Below are positions 32,383 through 45,000 of a stretch of DNA of 64,000 bases, in pieces (the stretch's first letter is position 1; each line of letters begins with the position of its first letter). Made by a program: the position numbers and the translations under genes. The stretch covers positions 248,001 through 312,000 of the forward strand of contig JABYQU010000048.1 in NCBI GenBank assembly GCA_022264855.1. Reading direction: 5' to 3'. The notes under the pieces are model-generated. The model was not told where the DNA came from. It searched no databases and worked only from the letters and a program-made list of their open reading frames with translations. Origin of the DNA: Lenzites betulinus (Eukaryota; Basidiomycota; Agaricomycetes; Polyporales; Polyporaceae).

Positions 32383-33501
32383 ATGTCTAACCGTTACAAT
32401 TTCCGTGCCCGAGCTGGAGCGACGGCTGCGACGCCACAGGAACCTCAGGTACTAGGTGAGCCTCAACCCGTTACACCTGCTACTCATGTTATTCCACTCG
32501 GAAGCCCCCTCACCAGGTCGTCGGGCAGTACGTCCCTCACCGGTGGTGTACACCCCGGCTCCGAGCGCAGGCCTGGCGTTTCATACAGCCAGGCTGCGGG
32601 CTCGTGACCCTCATCTCCGTCGCAAGGTGCGGGACAGGAGACCGCTTCGGCGGATGAGTACCACTCTACGCCATTCCCCAGGGCGGACCCGTTCACCACT
32701 ACGGCGACCAACCGCAAGCATCGGGTGACAGTCGAAGATGTCACCGATGAAGATAGCAACAACGGTCCATGGAAGACCGTTGTGCGCCGTCGCACCCGGA
32801 GTGCAGGCTCGTTACCGTGAAACTCCGGGCTAACCTCCGCAACGCCGACCTCAGCGCTGACGGCAGCTCAGCAGGCCGCGGTCCGAGTCGCTGAGACGCG
32901 TCTTACTAATACAGAACGAGAACGCGTCGGACGGCGCATGCAGATCGTCGCCGCTGCTTCAGCACGGGACGATTCGAGCAGTTCGAGAGGCCAGGGGCCT
33001 TCTCGTGACAAGGGGAAGACCATTGACGCGCGCAACTGGGGCGCGGCCGGTATCCCTGAAGAGGAACTATCCCCGGACGTACAGCGTCGGGAGTTTGATA
33101 TGTACTCCTATCACCCACATAGTTACAACAGCAATGTAATTACCGGTGATACGCTCCACAGACGTTCCAAGCCAGAAAACCCCCTTTTCCGTCCTCGTGC
33201 GCGCACGCCAGCCACAGCGCGCGCGGAGCTCACCGCACACCTTGGTACCCCCTACGTCGCGTGCACAGTGCGCGAAGCACATCGAGCGCAACGTCAAGAT
33301 GCGCGCGGGGCACTCCACCACAGCGCGCGCACTGCCTGTCGCTATCCAGAGCCCTCTGCCCTAGCCGCTCGCGCGCGCAGGTCCGCTGGGCGCATCAGTG
33401 GCGCGCGCACGAGGCGGGCGAGGAGTCGTATCGCGCGCGGCGGGGGCGCCCGGCGCGCGAGGCGTCCCGGGCCCGGTTTCCGCTTATCTTCAGTATGGTA
33501 G
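32383..33501 (+). pseudogene. Gag N-terminal ORF with two TGA codons
   Basis: Starts at ATG 32383 (MSNRYNFRARAGATAA) and stays in one frame through TGA at 32605-32607 and 32818-32820 to 33501. The sequence between the stops is protein-like (ADPFTTTATNRKHRVTVEDV; MQIVAAASARDD; ARNWGAAGIPEEELSPDVQR). The last 300 bases are extremely CpG-rich and Arg/Ala-biased. Both stops fit CGA-to-TGA change. How this frame connects to the gag frame that starts near 33903 is not clear. Confidence 0.5.
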
Positions 33502-33902
33502 CACGTGTTTTGATTCAGCCTGCGGGTATTCTTGTACATAGTCATTTCGGGGCATTCGAACCCCCCAGACAATCCACCCCTTACACTCTCAACTGCTGGG
33601 AACGTGTCCCTCGCGCTTCTCGACGTGCAACAACTTCCCCCGGTCAAGGCAGGGCAACTGGAGACCTCTCCACTGTGACAGCGTACTGTCAATTGCGTAT
33701 ACTGCGTTATTTCTGTGTCCCCGACGTGTCACTGCGTGCGTACTGCGTTGCGAAGCCTCGAGGCTAACTGCGAGCGTTACGATTATTCCCACGCGCGTTG
33801 CGTTACTAGGCCTATCCCCGCGTGCGCCCTCTTCTAACACAAGTACGCGCGCGATCCCGCCCTGTGTGCGAGAGGCATCCCTCCTGTCCGCGCGCGAATA
33901 AC

Positions 33903-36900
33903 ACACGGCCAGGCCTACGAGCGGACCTAGGGAGCTCAAGACCTTACTCCCCTTCATCACACATCTAGACGTCCTCTACCTCCCGGCTATCGGCCGTCAG
34001 AGCACTTCTTACCGTATCACCGGATACAACACGGATGAACAGCGTGAGATGCTGGAGCATTGGAAGGCTGCTAAAGCCGAACAGATGTCTCGCCCGGACG
34101 CGGGCGAAGCAGCCAATGATGATCGTCCTCAAGATGTAAGTACATCACCAGCCTCCACACGGACTGGCAGGGCAGCCGCAGGCGTCCGGGATGAGATCGC
34201 AGCCCTCAGGCGCGAGATAGAGCTAATGAGAGCACAAAGTGCTCCACAGCCATCAACGAAGGCTGCCGAAAGCACTCACACAGAGAAACGGCGCGGCCTC
34301 CGAAGTAAGACCAAGGGGGATCGCAATCGCGACCCCGAGAATGCTAAGCACAAACGGAACTCTATCTACCCGGTGGCTCAGATAGAACCCGGAAGCTACC
34401 TAGGGCGTGCATTTGCAGACTTGGTGGGACTCGACTCATCCGATGGAGACAAGACTCCCTCTTCCGGCTCGTCGAGTTCATCCGACAGCCATCCTGGCTC
34501 ATCTGACTCGGAGGGTAGTCGTATGATATTCGCTTCCGAGGGCTCAGGCCCCTCTCCATCGAGCTCCGGAGATGAGACTGCTAGAAAGAAAAAGAAGACT
34601 AAGAAACGGCACACAAAGAAGCCGGTGTTGAAGCCTGAGAAGCCGACTGTGTACGATGGGCGTGCGGACACTCAAGTGTTTCATAAGTTCATGCGGCAGA
34701 TGATAGAGTATCTGAAAGGACATACCATCAGCCGTACGATGTACACATCCACGGTTTCGAACTTCTTGACCAGATCGGCCTACAGCTTCTGGGAAAGCTC
34801 CGTCGCGAAAGCACCGCACAAGTGGCGGCTTCGGGAGCTGTTCCAAGGCCTGTTCAACCACTGTTTTCCGGCGGACCATCGCCTGCGGGAACGGGAACGG
34901 CTCCGGAGGTGTCGGCAGAATGACCGGCCTGTCCGTGAGTATGTGCACGAGCTCGAAACATTGTTGCTCACCGTAGGCATTGACTCCGAACGGGAACGTG
35001 TGGATAAGCTGTGGAACGGCTTGAACTTCAGTATTCAAAAGGAGTTATGGAAGAAGCAACTCACCCCGATTGATGCGACATGGTCGGAAGTCCGAAGCTG
35101 GTCCGAGCGCATCGAGATTGCGGAGCGACTTGGTCAGCGAGGTAACTCAAAAGGAAACACGAGCGGCGCAACGGAGCCCCGTCGGAACGAGGGAGCAGAA
35201 GCTTCACGGTTGAGGAAGCGACCTGCGGAGACACGGTCCCCGTACTCACGTGGTACCCCATGGAATAATCATCCCCGTGCTGCTCCGGCCCCGACGGCGA
35301 GCTCCTATACTAAGCCCGTTACGCAGCCTGAGTTCTCCCGAGGTCCTAAACCGTCCTCAGGAGCAGGAAGCCAACGTCCTAGACTCAGCGACAAGGAGCG
35401 AACGGACTTGGCCGCAGCTGGGAAGTGTTTCTTGTGCAAAGAGACCGGGCACTTCGCCAACCGTTGCCCTACAGCGCAGGTGGTTAGATCGGATTGTAAA
35501 GGACGGCCACCGGGGCTCACCTCGTATAACGTCGAACTTGGCTCCAACCGGCCAGATGCGGAGCATCTTCGAGCGTTGGCCGAGAGTACAGAGTCGACGG
35601 GCGGCATCACCTTGCACGCCATTAGTTGGGATGTGTCAGAAGTAGTAGACGACTCGAAGGCTCTCATTGACGGACTTACACCGGACTATGAGACGCCCTT
35701 GTCGCGCCTCCAGTTACCTCGGTCTTCTCGGCAAGAGCGATTGCGGTCGCCGATCGGGGACTTGTATGCTGAACAGGCTGAAGAGCTCCTAGCATATTAT
35801 GGACCTTATTGTTGTCAGTCAACGGATATTGATTGCGGGGAGCCGTGCTCACCGAACGTATACCGCATGACAGACAAGCTTCATGTCATCTTCCATTGGA
35901 ACATGGAAGATGTCCTTGTTGAATCGAATGACTTGAAGGACCCCGAGTTTGACATTGTGAAGCTGTTCCGGCGGCACATTGTTGCTCAGAAGGCACCGGA
36001 CCACCAGACATGCTTCTTGTCGGAGGTCGCGGCCGAACCTATGGGATATGCACTTCAGCGTGGCGTGTTGCGGTGCCTCGAACGAGAATACCCTTGGCCC
36101 GACTCTGACTACGAGCACTTCTGCTCACGTCGATTTTGCGTGTTTGCCCTGGAAACGGCTGTGCGCGTGAGGGATATGTATCTCAGTGTTACAGTTGACG
36201 TACCTACTCACCTGCTCAAAAACATTTATTTCGACCTAGCCAACTTTTATGCAAGAGCGGCGCAGCGGGTGTATACGCCTCATCTCTTCACAGTGGATGA
36301 CTTATCTGGCGAAATGAATACTTTGTTCAGTATGCCTCGGCAGCGGCCTCCGAGCGGTGCTACCCCTTACCTGACACTGTGTGCCGCCCATGTAAATCCC
36401 GCCCGTGACGACACGCCGTATTTAGCGGTGCAGCGCAACGCGGCCACTCCACGAGATTTTGCGCGACTGATTCCTGAGCCGGCCGTCGTGGTAGTACTCA
36501 TAAATGGTGAGCCTGCGTGTGCGCTGCTCAACTCAGGATCTCTGTCCGACTTCATGTCGGCAAAGCTCGCGCATCAGCTTAGTATTACAGCATTCGAGCT
36601 GGCAAAGCCCTTACCGGTGCACCTTGCTGTGCAGGGGTCGCACGCAAAGATAAATTATGGCTGTCGCGCGCGACTGGAATATCAGCGCATCAAGTCGGAG
36701 CGGTACTTCGATATCATCAACTTACTTAGTTATGACTTAATTTTGGGGACTCCGTTCCTCTTTCAGCACCAGGTGTCTCTCGGGTTTAACCCAACCGCGG
36801 TGGTAGTTGGTAGCACGGACGCGCAGCCCATCGAGGGCAAGCAAGTGCGCATCCTGCAGTCCCACGCCGCGGAACTACTGGACAGCCATCTGGAGGAGGC

Positions 36901-39900
36901 ACGGCGGGAGCTCCGTGAGTACGCTGCATCAATCTGCAAAGACGCAAGTGACTCACCCTTACCTCCGTTGCGATCTATAAATCATCGGATTCCATTAATC
37001 GATCCGGAGAAGATTTATTCGTGGCGTCCGTCGAAGTGTCCCGATGCTCACCGGGCAAGCTGGATGGAGAAGCGCGACGCATACTTGAAGTCCGGACGTT
37101 GGAAGGCTACCAATGCGCGGAACACATCGCCGATGCTGCTGCTCACTAAGCCGGGCACCGGGGTCAAGGGGATTCCTCCGTGTTTGCGTGTGGTATGTGA
37201 CCTGCGTGAGTGAAATGCAAATACTCATAAGGTTACATCCCCCTTACCAGATATGGAGGGAATACTCCGTCGCCTCGCGCGGCATCCATACCGCAGTTTG
37301 ATTGACGGCAAGGATGCCTATGAGCAGATACGGGTGGAGCCGGAGGATGTGCCCCGGACAGCTATGACGACGCCTGATGGGAACATGGTCAGCCTTGTGC
37401 TTCAGCAGGGTGATTGTAATGCAGTCGCGACCTACCAGAGTCTTATGAACCATATATTTGGCCCTTACATTGGCGTCTTCATGGATGTCTACTTGGATGA
37501 TGTGGCAATTTATTTGGATACCCTAGCGGAGCACGTCGCGCACGTTAAATTAGTGGTCGACATCCTGCGGCGTGAACAACTTTACCTGAGTGCTACGAAA
37601 CTCCACTTCTTGTGTCGAGAGCTCAAAGTGCTTGGCCGCATTGTCGATGACCGTGGCATACGGATGGACCCTGACAAAGTGGATTCAGTACTCAATTGGA
37701 AAATCCCGACTAATAAAGAATTACTTCGGGGGTTTCTTGGGTCTGTCGGATACCTGGCAGACGACATTGCATCCATCCGGATTCCTATGGGCCTGCTTGC
37801 GTCAATGACAGGGACTACAGCTTCGTTTAAATGGGAATTTACTCACCAGCAGGCGTTTGACGAGATTAAGCGGCTTGTGCATGCCCATAGGGAGCATCGA
37901 AGGTGTCCCCTCAATTACCGGCCGGAGGCGCCTTGTATCTGGCTGGTCACAGACAGCTCACACGGGGGCGTTGCGGGAGTAGTCAGTCAAGGGCATAACT
38001 ACCAAAATGCCCGTGTCGCCGCATTCTTTTCTGCCAAACTGTCGTCAGCGCAGTCGAACTACCCTGTGCACGAGATAGAGATGCTTGCTGGTGTAGAGGC
38101 CATGCAGCGTCACCGTGACATCTTGCTCAGCTGTCACTTTACGTGGGTGACGGACCATAAAGGGCTTGTACATCTTCTCGGCCAGCGTAACTTGTCGGGG
38201 CGCCAAGCGTGCTGGCTGGAGAAAATATCTGAATTTAGTTTTGATATTGAATACATTCCCGGGGTCGAAAATGTGCTTGCTGACGCTCTGTCAAGGATCT
38301 ATTCCAATGATCAGCCGGGGACTGTTTGAGCTTTGTCTGAGTACGTAGCTTTCGATGTAGAGGGCGACCCTACAGGTGCTTTGTCCTCGAATGCCATCTC
38401 CGTGCCGTTGTTAGTACATACGGAGGGCCAGGCTCGTCCAGCACTGACACAGCCTGCGGTACCCAATGTCGCAGCGATGCCGCGGCGGGACGACACACGG
38501 CGATTCCCTCCTGCTGAGACAGGACGCCCGGAGACAGTGGCCGAGTTCGCACGGCGTATCCATCGGCTCGTTTTACATGGGCCCCGTGCAGAACGAGCGG
38601 AGGGCGCGGGACCGGACAGCTCTGCCCATGCTGTGATAGCAGACAACTCGGATCAAGGCGTTGCGGGGGCTCCAACGGGCTTGTCGTCCAGATTGGACCC
38701 AATACCGATCAAAGCCCCTGTGCAGATAGAGCCGCTCGGAGAAGAGACCCTCGCGCCGGAGGGTGCGATGAGTCAGGAGGCGGCTGAATCTGTAGATGAT
38801 AGCCTGTTAGATCATATAGCATCGACTGCCGACGGCACCCACCTAGAAACGGAGATACGAGGCCGCTACATTGAAGATCCTTTCTTTCAGGCGATCTTGT
38901 CTTCGCCTAAGCAGTTCAAGAATTTTGAGGTTGTAGACGGCCTTGTCCTCCTCAGGGATCGTTCTCGAGTTCTCCTGTGTGTACCCAATGTCAGAATCAA
39001 AGGACGAAGTGCACGGGAGATTGTTATATCGCATGCTCACTCGCTGCTTGCACATCTTGGGCCATGAAAGACGGCCGACCTTCTGCGCGACCATGTATGG
39101 TGGAAATCGCTGGTCGCTGATGTAGCCAGATTTTGTGACTCTTGCATGACCTGCAAACGGAGCAAACCTAATAATCAGAAACCTTACGGACTACTGAACC
39201 CATTGCCAGTACCGAGCATACCTTGGGAAGCCATCGGGATAGATTTTGTTGGACCTTTGCCCATCTCCAAAGATAGGGACGCATCATACGACTCGATCAC
39301 GACAATTATTGACCTCTTGACGGGAATGGTCCACTTGGTGCCAAGTCGTACCACATACCGTGCTCGAGATGTAGCCGAGCTTGTCTTTGCCGAAGTTTAT
39401 AAACATCACAGGCTGCCGAAATCAATTGTCAGTGATCGGGATGTGCTCTTTACGGGTGCCTTCTGGACTCACCTGCACAAGCTCATGGGAGTTGAGCTGC
39501 GTATGTCGAGTGCGTACCACCCGGAGTCCGACGGCTCCACTGAGCGCGCAAACCGGACCATAGGGCAGATGCTCCGCCAGTGCGTGGCGCCGAACCAGAA
39601 GGATTGGGTCTCTCGGCTCCCAGCTATTGAATTTGCGGTTAACATGGCACGATCGGACTCAACTGGCTACGCACCATTCTTCCTGAATACTGGCCGATTG
39701 CCACGGCCCCTGATATGGGATCGCGCGCAGCCGGATGAATACCCTGGCGTGCGGGCGTATGCCCAGAAGGTCAAGTCAGCGGTCATGGCTGCTCACGATA
39801 GCCTGATAGCGGCGCGTGTGAAGCACACCCGAGACACCAATCGACGCCGCCGTCCGGCTCCGTTTACGGAGGGCGACCTTGTCTATGTATCTACAAAGAA

Positions 39901-40522
39901 TATCAGTATCCCTCGTGGGCTAGCTCGTAAACTTGTACCTAAGTATATGGGACCTTACCGTATACTCCGTGACTACAAAAATTCCTCGTTCTGTATTGAT
40001 TTACCAGCGGACTTGAAGAGACGCGGTGTGCACGACGTCTTCCACGCCTCGTTGCTGCGAGTCCATGAAGCCAACGATGATAGGCTGTTTCCCGGGCGGC
40101 TTGACACGCAAGTATTGAACCTAGAAGACCCTGAGAATGAGTGGGCAATCGAGAAGATTGTATCTCACCGTGGTGTTGGGGTTTCTGCCGTGTTCGAGGC
40201 AGTGTGGAAGTCTGGGGATACAACCTGGGTGCCCTATCAGTCGGTGTCACATGTGAACGCGCTGAAGGCGTACCTGGAGGCGTTAGGGGTGAGCTCAATT
40301 GAGGAGCTGCCTGACCGAAAAGGCGATATTGAGGACCCGCAAATATATGCGGGATGTGTCGGCCTGTTCCTAGAAGGGTTGCTTCAGCAACTCTTCGAGG
40401 AATTAAAAGCCGGGCCCGACACTCACTTCCCATATCATCTTCCTACCCCTCACTCCTCGATATCTCCCCAGTCCGATGCCCGTCCTCATCCACCAGTACG
40501 CGACCGTACTCGCGAACGGTGA
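33903..40522 (+). pseudogene. Gag-protease-RT-RNase H-integrase of old Gypsy element, three TGA codons
   Basis: One frame is open from about 33903 (first strong ATG 34049) to 40522 apart from TGA at 37211, 38327 and 39065. Order: coiled coil (DEIAALRREIELMRAQ), capsid-like Gag domain (DGRADTQVFHKFMRQMI...), CCHC knuckle CFLCKETGHFANRC near 35427, protease region with LLNSGSLSDFMS at 36524-36558 where the catalytic Asp is Asn, RT with VYLDDVAIY, RNase H (VTDSSHGGVAGVV... SRIYS), HHCC finger (CDSCMTCK), and integrase core (IDFVGPLP, SDRDVLFTG, SDGSTERANRT). A weak chromodomain-like end follows (about 40135-40290). The three stops would cut the enzyme into four pieces. All fit CGA to TGA. Confidence 0.85.
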
Positions 40523-41300
40523 CGTTCTCATGCGGACGTCCGCGGACAGGCCGGCCGAGGTCTATTGCGCACATCAGGCCCGACTGTTTCTGCTGTTTGA
40601 CAAGAGTCTTCGTACCGACAACAACACAGACCAGTTCGATGCCGCGACGACCCCAATCCCGGGCGGGTACGACCAGTTCGCGTTTTCCTGGAACCTCGAC
40701 ACAGTCAGCCCGTACTCGTTCGCGACCTACAACCCGGACACCGAGGTCTCGAGTGTCGACATTCGAAGGGACTCCGTACCTCAATCCATGCTCATCCCGA
40801 CTCTTGTCCACGGCAAGGCCGACGAGGAAGCCCTGTCGACCAAGGATCGTCGCCTGTTGCAGGATCTCTTGAAGGCCGCGGCGGAACGCAAAGTACGCCA
40901 GCGCGACAAGGCCCGCGACTCGTTCCAGGAACGGCAGAAGAAACGAGACGGTTCCGCCCGTCGTCTTCTGTATTCGAAGGGCATGTCCTCCTTGGCGGGG
41001 TCGCTGAACGGAGGACGTGGCAACCTGGCGCTTCATCTGCATCGCAGGCCCCTCCGCGCGCGCTCGGCCTCTCCCACTCCCACGGTGAGTTCTTCGACTT
41101 CACGCATCACCTTCGTGGCGCCGGTTTCGGGAGACGCTCCTCCCCCTCCTCCTGTCTACACCGCTGCACCTGCGATACCCATTCCCGGGGCCGCGGTGAC
41201 TACGCTTCCTGCCGCGTCCACGGCTCTCTCGGAGGACACGGAGATGCAGGCCGACCCCGACGCTGACGCCGACGGGGACGACGATGTCCTCAAGGTCTAG
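40476..41300 (+). CDS. Third ORF of old Gypsy element, 274 aa, intact
   Basis: ATG 40476 lies inside the last codons of the integrase frame (47-bp overlap), and the frame ends at TAG 41298-41300, just before the 3' LTR. The N-terminus reads MPVLIHQYATVLANGDVLMR; then FDAATTPIPGGYDQFAFSWN, a basic helical segment (LLQDLLKAAAERKVRQRDKA), and a Pro/Ser/Ala-rich, finally acidic tail. No zinc knuckle and no membrane segment. It is undamaged although gag-pol has five stops. Function unknown; it is unlike the post-pol ORF of the first chromovirus. Confidence 0.6.
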   Translation: MPVLIHQYATVLANGDVLMRTSADRPAEVYCAHQARLFLLFDKSLRTDNNTDQFDAATTPIPGGYDQFAFSWNLDTVSPYSFATYNPDTEVSSVDIRRDSVPQSMLIPTLVHGKADEEALSTKDRRLLQDLLKAAAERKVRQRDKARDSFQERQKKRDGSARRLLYSKGMSSLAGSLNGGRGNLALHLHRRPLRARSASPTPTVSSSTSRITFVAPVSGDAPPPPPVYTAAPAIPIPGAAVTTLPAASTALSEDTEMQADPDADADGDDDVLKV

Positions 41301-41343
41301 CTATAGGCACTTGGACAGCCTGTTGGTTGTCCAGGAGGGCGTA

Positions 41344-41459
41344 TGTAGCGCCCGCGCTATGCGCGCCCCAGCACCTCCTCTTTCCCGGTCCTGTCTATCT
41401 ACGCCACTGTCGTTACGATCGCACTCATACTCGTTTACCCTCGCCCTCTGCCCAGTATC
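41344..41459 (+). repeat. 3' LTR of old Gypsy element, left piece
   Basis: The part from 41383 is shared with the 5' LTR; 41344-41382 (starting TGTAGCG, after a purine run AGGAGGG) is absent from the 5' copy. The piece ends with GTATC (41455-41459), the left target duplication of the nested Copia element. Confidence 0.75.
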
Positions 41460-42015
41460 TGAAGAACTCTGAACCTGGAAGGCTGTGAGCCGCACAAAGA
41501 GGAATCTTCAGTCTGTGAGCGAAAGACTATAATCATATTGACAGTACCTGTGAGCCGCACAAAGAGGAACTACAAGTACTGGTAAGTAACACATATGTAG
41601 GCATAGAAGTAGTGGGACTTACTCTTCAGTCTGTGAGCGAAAGACTGAAGAGCTATGGCAGAGAATGTCCTCCTTATATACTACTGGAGGACTGCGATGA
41701 GTAAGCATAAAAGAGAAGCATGTGACGTCCAGAGGACGCTGAGTAAGTAGCCTATGCGATGAGTAAGACGATGAGCAAGACTACGACGACATATCGCGCA
41801 AGAATGATGCCATATTCTAGAGACTTCCATAGGGTTCTGGAATGTACCGGAGCAGCGTAGAACGCACCAGAATCATCAGTAAAGATGATGAGATGCCGTG
41901 TATAGTACAATGTCCATAACAGGTAAGTAAGAATGTCCATGCCGGCGTATTGTAGATGCACGGCCACACACGGCAACTCCCGGTCCGGCACAGCCGTAAA
42001 CACGGAAGTTCAACA
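41460..42015 (-). repeat. 3' LTR of Copia element
   Basis: 556 bp, plus-strand ends TGAAGAACTC...AGTTCAACA. It contains short internal repeats (TGTGAGCCGCACAAAGAGGA twice). Confidence 0.93.
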
Positions 42016-42024
42016 CTCCCACTC
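42016..42024 (-). other. Polypurine tract of Copia element
   Basis: Minus-strand GAGTGGGAG directly adjoins the LTR at 42015. Confidence 0.6.
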
Positions 42025-42026
42025 GT

Positions 42027-45000
42027 TCAAGATGCGGAGGTGACCAAACCAATACCCCTTCTGAAACGGTCCAATATGGAGAAGGGCACGTTCTTCGTGA
42101 GGGCATCAGTAAGCTGGTCCGCAGTAGCGACATAGAAGATCTCAACGTTCCCTAGTTCGACCTGCTCTCGAACGTAATGGTAACGGACTTCAATGTGCTT
42201 GGTACGACGGTCAACGACGGGGTTAACGGCGAGGAATATAGATCCCTGATTGTCCACGCACAAAGGCGTAGGCCGCGAAATGTCATCCCCCAACTCGCTG
42301 CCGAACGTCCTCAGCCAAGTCAGCTGACGACAGGTATCGGATGCCGCCTTGTACTCCGCCTCAGTAGAGGAGACAGAGATTGTAGGCTGCCGCCTCGACG
42401 CCCATGAGATAGCGCCGCCTGCCATCAAGAAGACAAAGCCGGTGGTAGAATGCCGATCGTCACGGTCCTCAGCATAGTCAGAGTCCGAATAGGACAGCAG
42501 ACCATCATTGGACGCCCCTTGGTAGCGCAACCGGTAGTTCTTTGTCCCTTGAAGGTAACGCAGAACGTACTTGGCATAGTCCCAGTGCGCATTCGACGGT
42601 TGGGCGTTGTACTTAGACAACCGTGTCACAGCGAAGTCGATGTCAGGTCGCGTACCGAGAGTGGCGTATAGAAGACTGCCGATTAAGCTCTGGTAGCGGG
42701 TCCTGAAGGAGTCTGAGGCAGGCTGGTCTGTGGCTTCCAGAACCGCGCCCGCAGGGAGAGGGGTACGTGCCGGCTTGCAATCCGCCATGTTGAAGCGCTG
42801 AAGAACGGACTCGATGTACTCGGTTTGGTCGATCTCAATGGTACGAGTGGAGCGATCGCGAGTGATACGAAGTCCAAGGAACCGCTGAACAGGTCCCAAG
42901 TCCTTCATCTTGTACTGCTTCATCAGCGTGTCTTTGACGTGCTTGATATAGCGAGGCCGGTTTCCGAAGAGAAGTAGGTCGTCGACATAGAGTACGACAA
43001 TTGTAACGGACCCATCCCCCCCTTGTTGACGATATACGTAGACTCCAGCATCGGAATAGGTACGAAGGAAGCCCAGGTCAAGGAGGGACTTGTGGATTTT
43101 CTCGTTCCACTGACGCGACGCCTGCTTAAGACCATAGAGGGCCTTCTTCAAGAGACAGACGTGGTCCTCCTTGCCGCGCACCGCCCAACCTTCCGGTTGT
43201 TCCATGTAGATTTCCTCCTTCAAGTCGCCATTGAGAAAAGCGGTAGCAACGTCCATAGTTTCAGCTTCCCAATCTTCAAGCGCAGCGTGCGCGAAGAGGT
43301 AGCGAATAGACTCGAAACGTGCTACAGGCGAGAAGGTTTCATGGTAGTCCTCCCCCCAGATCTGGGTAAACCCCTTGGCTACAAGACGAGCCTTGAACCT
43401 GCCGTCATGTTTAATGTCATACACCCAGCGACAGGCGACGACGTGACGACCCTTGGGACGAGGAACGAGTATCCAAGTCTTGTTCTCCATGAGCGAGTCG
43501 AACTCCGCTTTCTCAGCAAGCGTCCACTTAGCAGCGTGAGGAGACTTCATGGCTTCCTTATGTGAATTAGGTAGGCCAGTCTTATACTGAGAGGCTGCAA
43601 GTATAGCTAGGAGAGTTTCCGCATGCTGAGTGCCGTCGTCATCTGTCCGCGAATCAACCCGAGCAGGGGGTTCGTTGCCATAGACGCTATCCCTGTAACG
43701 TTCAGGTCGCGGCACGTTCTCTCGACGAGGACGATCGCGCGCAACACTGGGACCTCCCACTGGCTCATGACGTTGCCGTTGGTGGGTAGGACGAGGAGGT
43801 GGGACAGCAGGCGGGACTTCAGGCGCAGCTGGAGCAGGAGCAGGTGCAGGAGCGGGTGGAGGTTCAGGAGTAGGTGGACGATGGACGTCCGGGAGAGGAT
43901 CATTGAGAGGAATGGGAAGAGGGAAAGGGAGGTCATCGCCGGAGTCGAAATTGGAGATCTCATCCGACGAATCAGGGTGCTCTGGGAAGGGATTGTCCTG
44001 TGGGGCAGCAGGAGCATTACCGGAGGTTTTACGTGCAGGGAACGACTCTTCATCAAATATCACATCGCGAGATACGACGATAGAGCGGGTGGCCGGGTTC
44101 CAAAATCTGTACCCCTTTGAACCGGCTTCATACCCCACGAAGATCATCTCGACTGCCTTCTTGTCGAGTTTACCCGCGCGCTCTGACTTCTGCACATGGA
44201 CGAAAGCTTTGCACCCAAACACCCGGAAGTAGGACACGTCTGGTACGGTCCCGTCCCAGACAGTGATGGGGCAGCGCCATTTAAGGCGACGCATGGGCTG
44301 ACGATTGTAGATGTGAACGGCTGTGTCTACAGCGTGCATCCAGAAACCGTGGCTAAGACCCGCTTGGTGTAGCATGGCCATTGCCTTCTCGACGATAGTA
44401 CGGTTCCAGCGCTCAGCACGTCCATTCTGCTGTGGCGTCTTTGGTGTAGACATCTGGTGTTCGATCCCGAGTTTACGAAGATGATCTGAGAACTCAGCGG
44501 AACGGTATTCCCCCCCGCGGTCCGAACGAACGCTTTTGATTTTCTTCCCAGTCTGATTTTCAGCCCACGCCTTGAAGGTGTTAAAAGCCTCGAAAGCTTG
44601 AGACTTCTGCTTCAGAAAGTAGGCGCAGCCAAGACCAGAGAAGTCGTCGATAAAGCTAGCGAAGTAGGTGAAACCTCCGCCAACCGACGCAGTTCGCATA
44701 GGACCATCGAGATCCGTATGAATGAGTTCGAGAACTTCACTCGCACGTTTCTCAGAAGGTGGAAAGGGGAGACGAGTGGATTTGCCCCAGGCGCATCCCT
44801 CGCAAGGCTCAGTGTCCGCAGGATCGATAGCATCAACACCCTTCACGTTCTTAGGAAGGCGAGACAACGCCTCCTTGCTTGCATGGCCATAGCGGCGATG
44901 CCAAGTCTTATAGGACGGAACGGTCAGGTGGAGCTTCTTGCTAGGAGAGATATCCATATGCAAGGTATACAGGTTTAACACCGGGTCATACAACGCCTCC

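Noticed and set aside
33067..33692. Minus-strand frames in the CpG-rich part of the old Gypsy gag
   Set aside because: Arg/Ala/Gly-rich shadows caused by base composition.
37211..39067. Programmed UGA readthrough in the old Gypsy
   Set aside because: The stops lack the leaky CTA context, occur five times in all, and coincide with a lost protease Asp; mutation is simpler.
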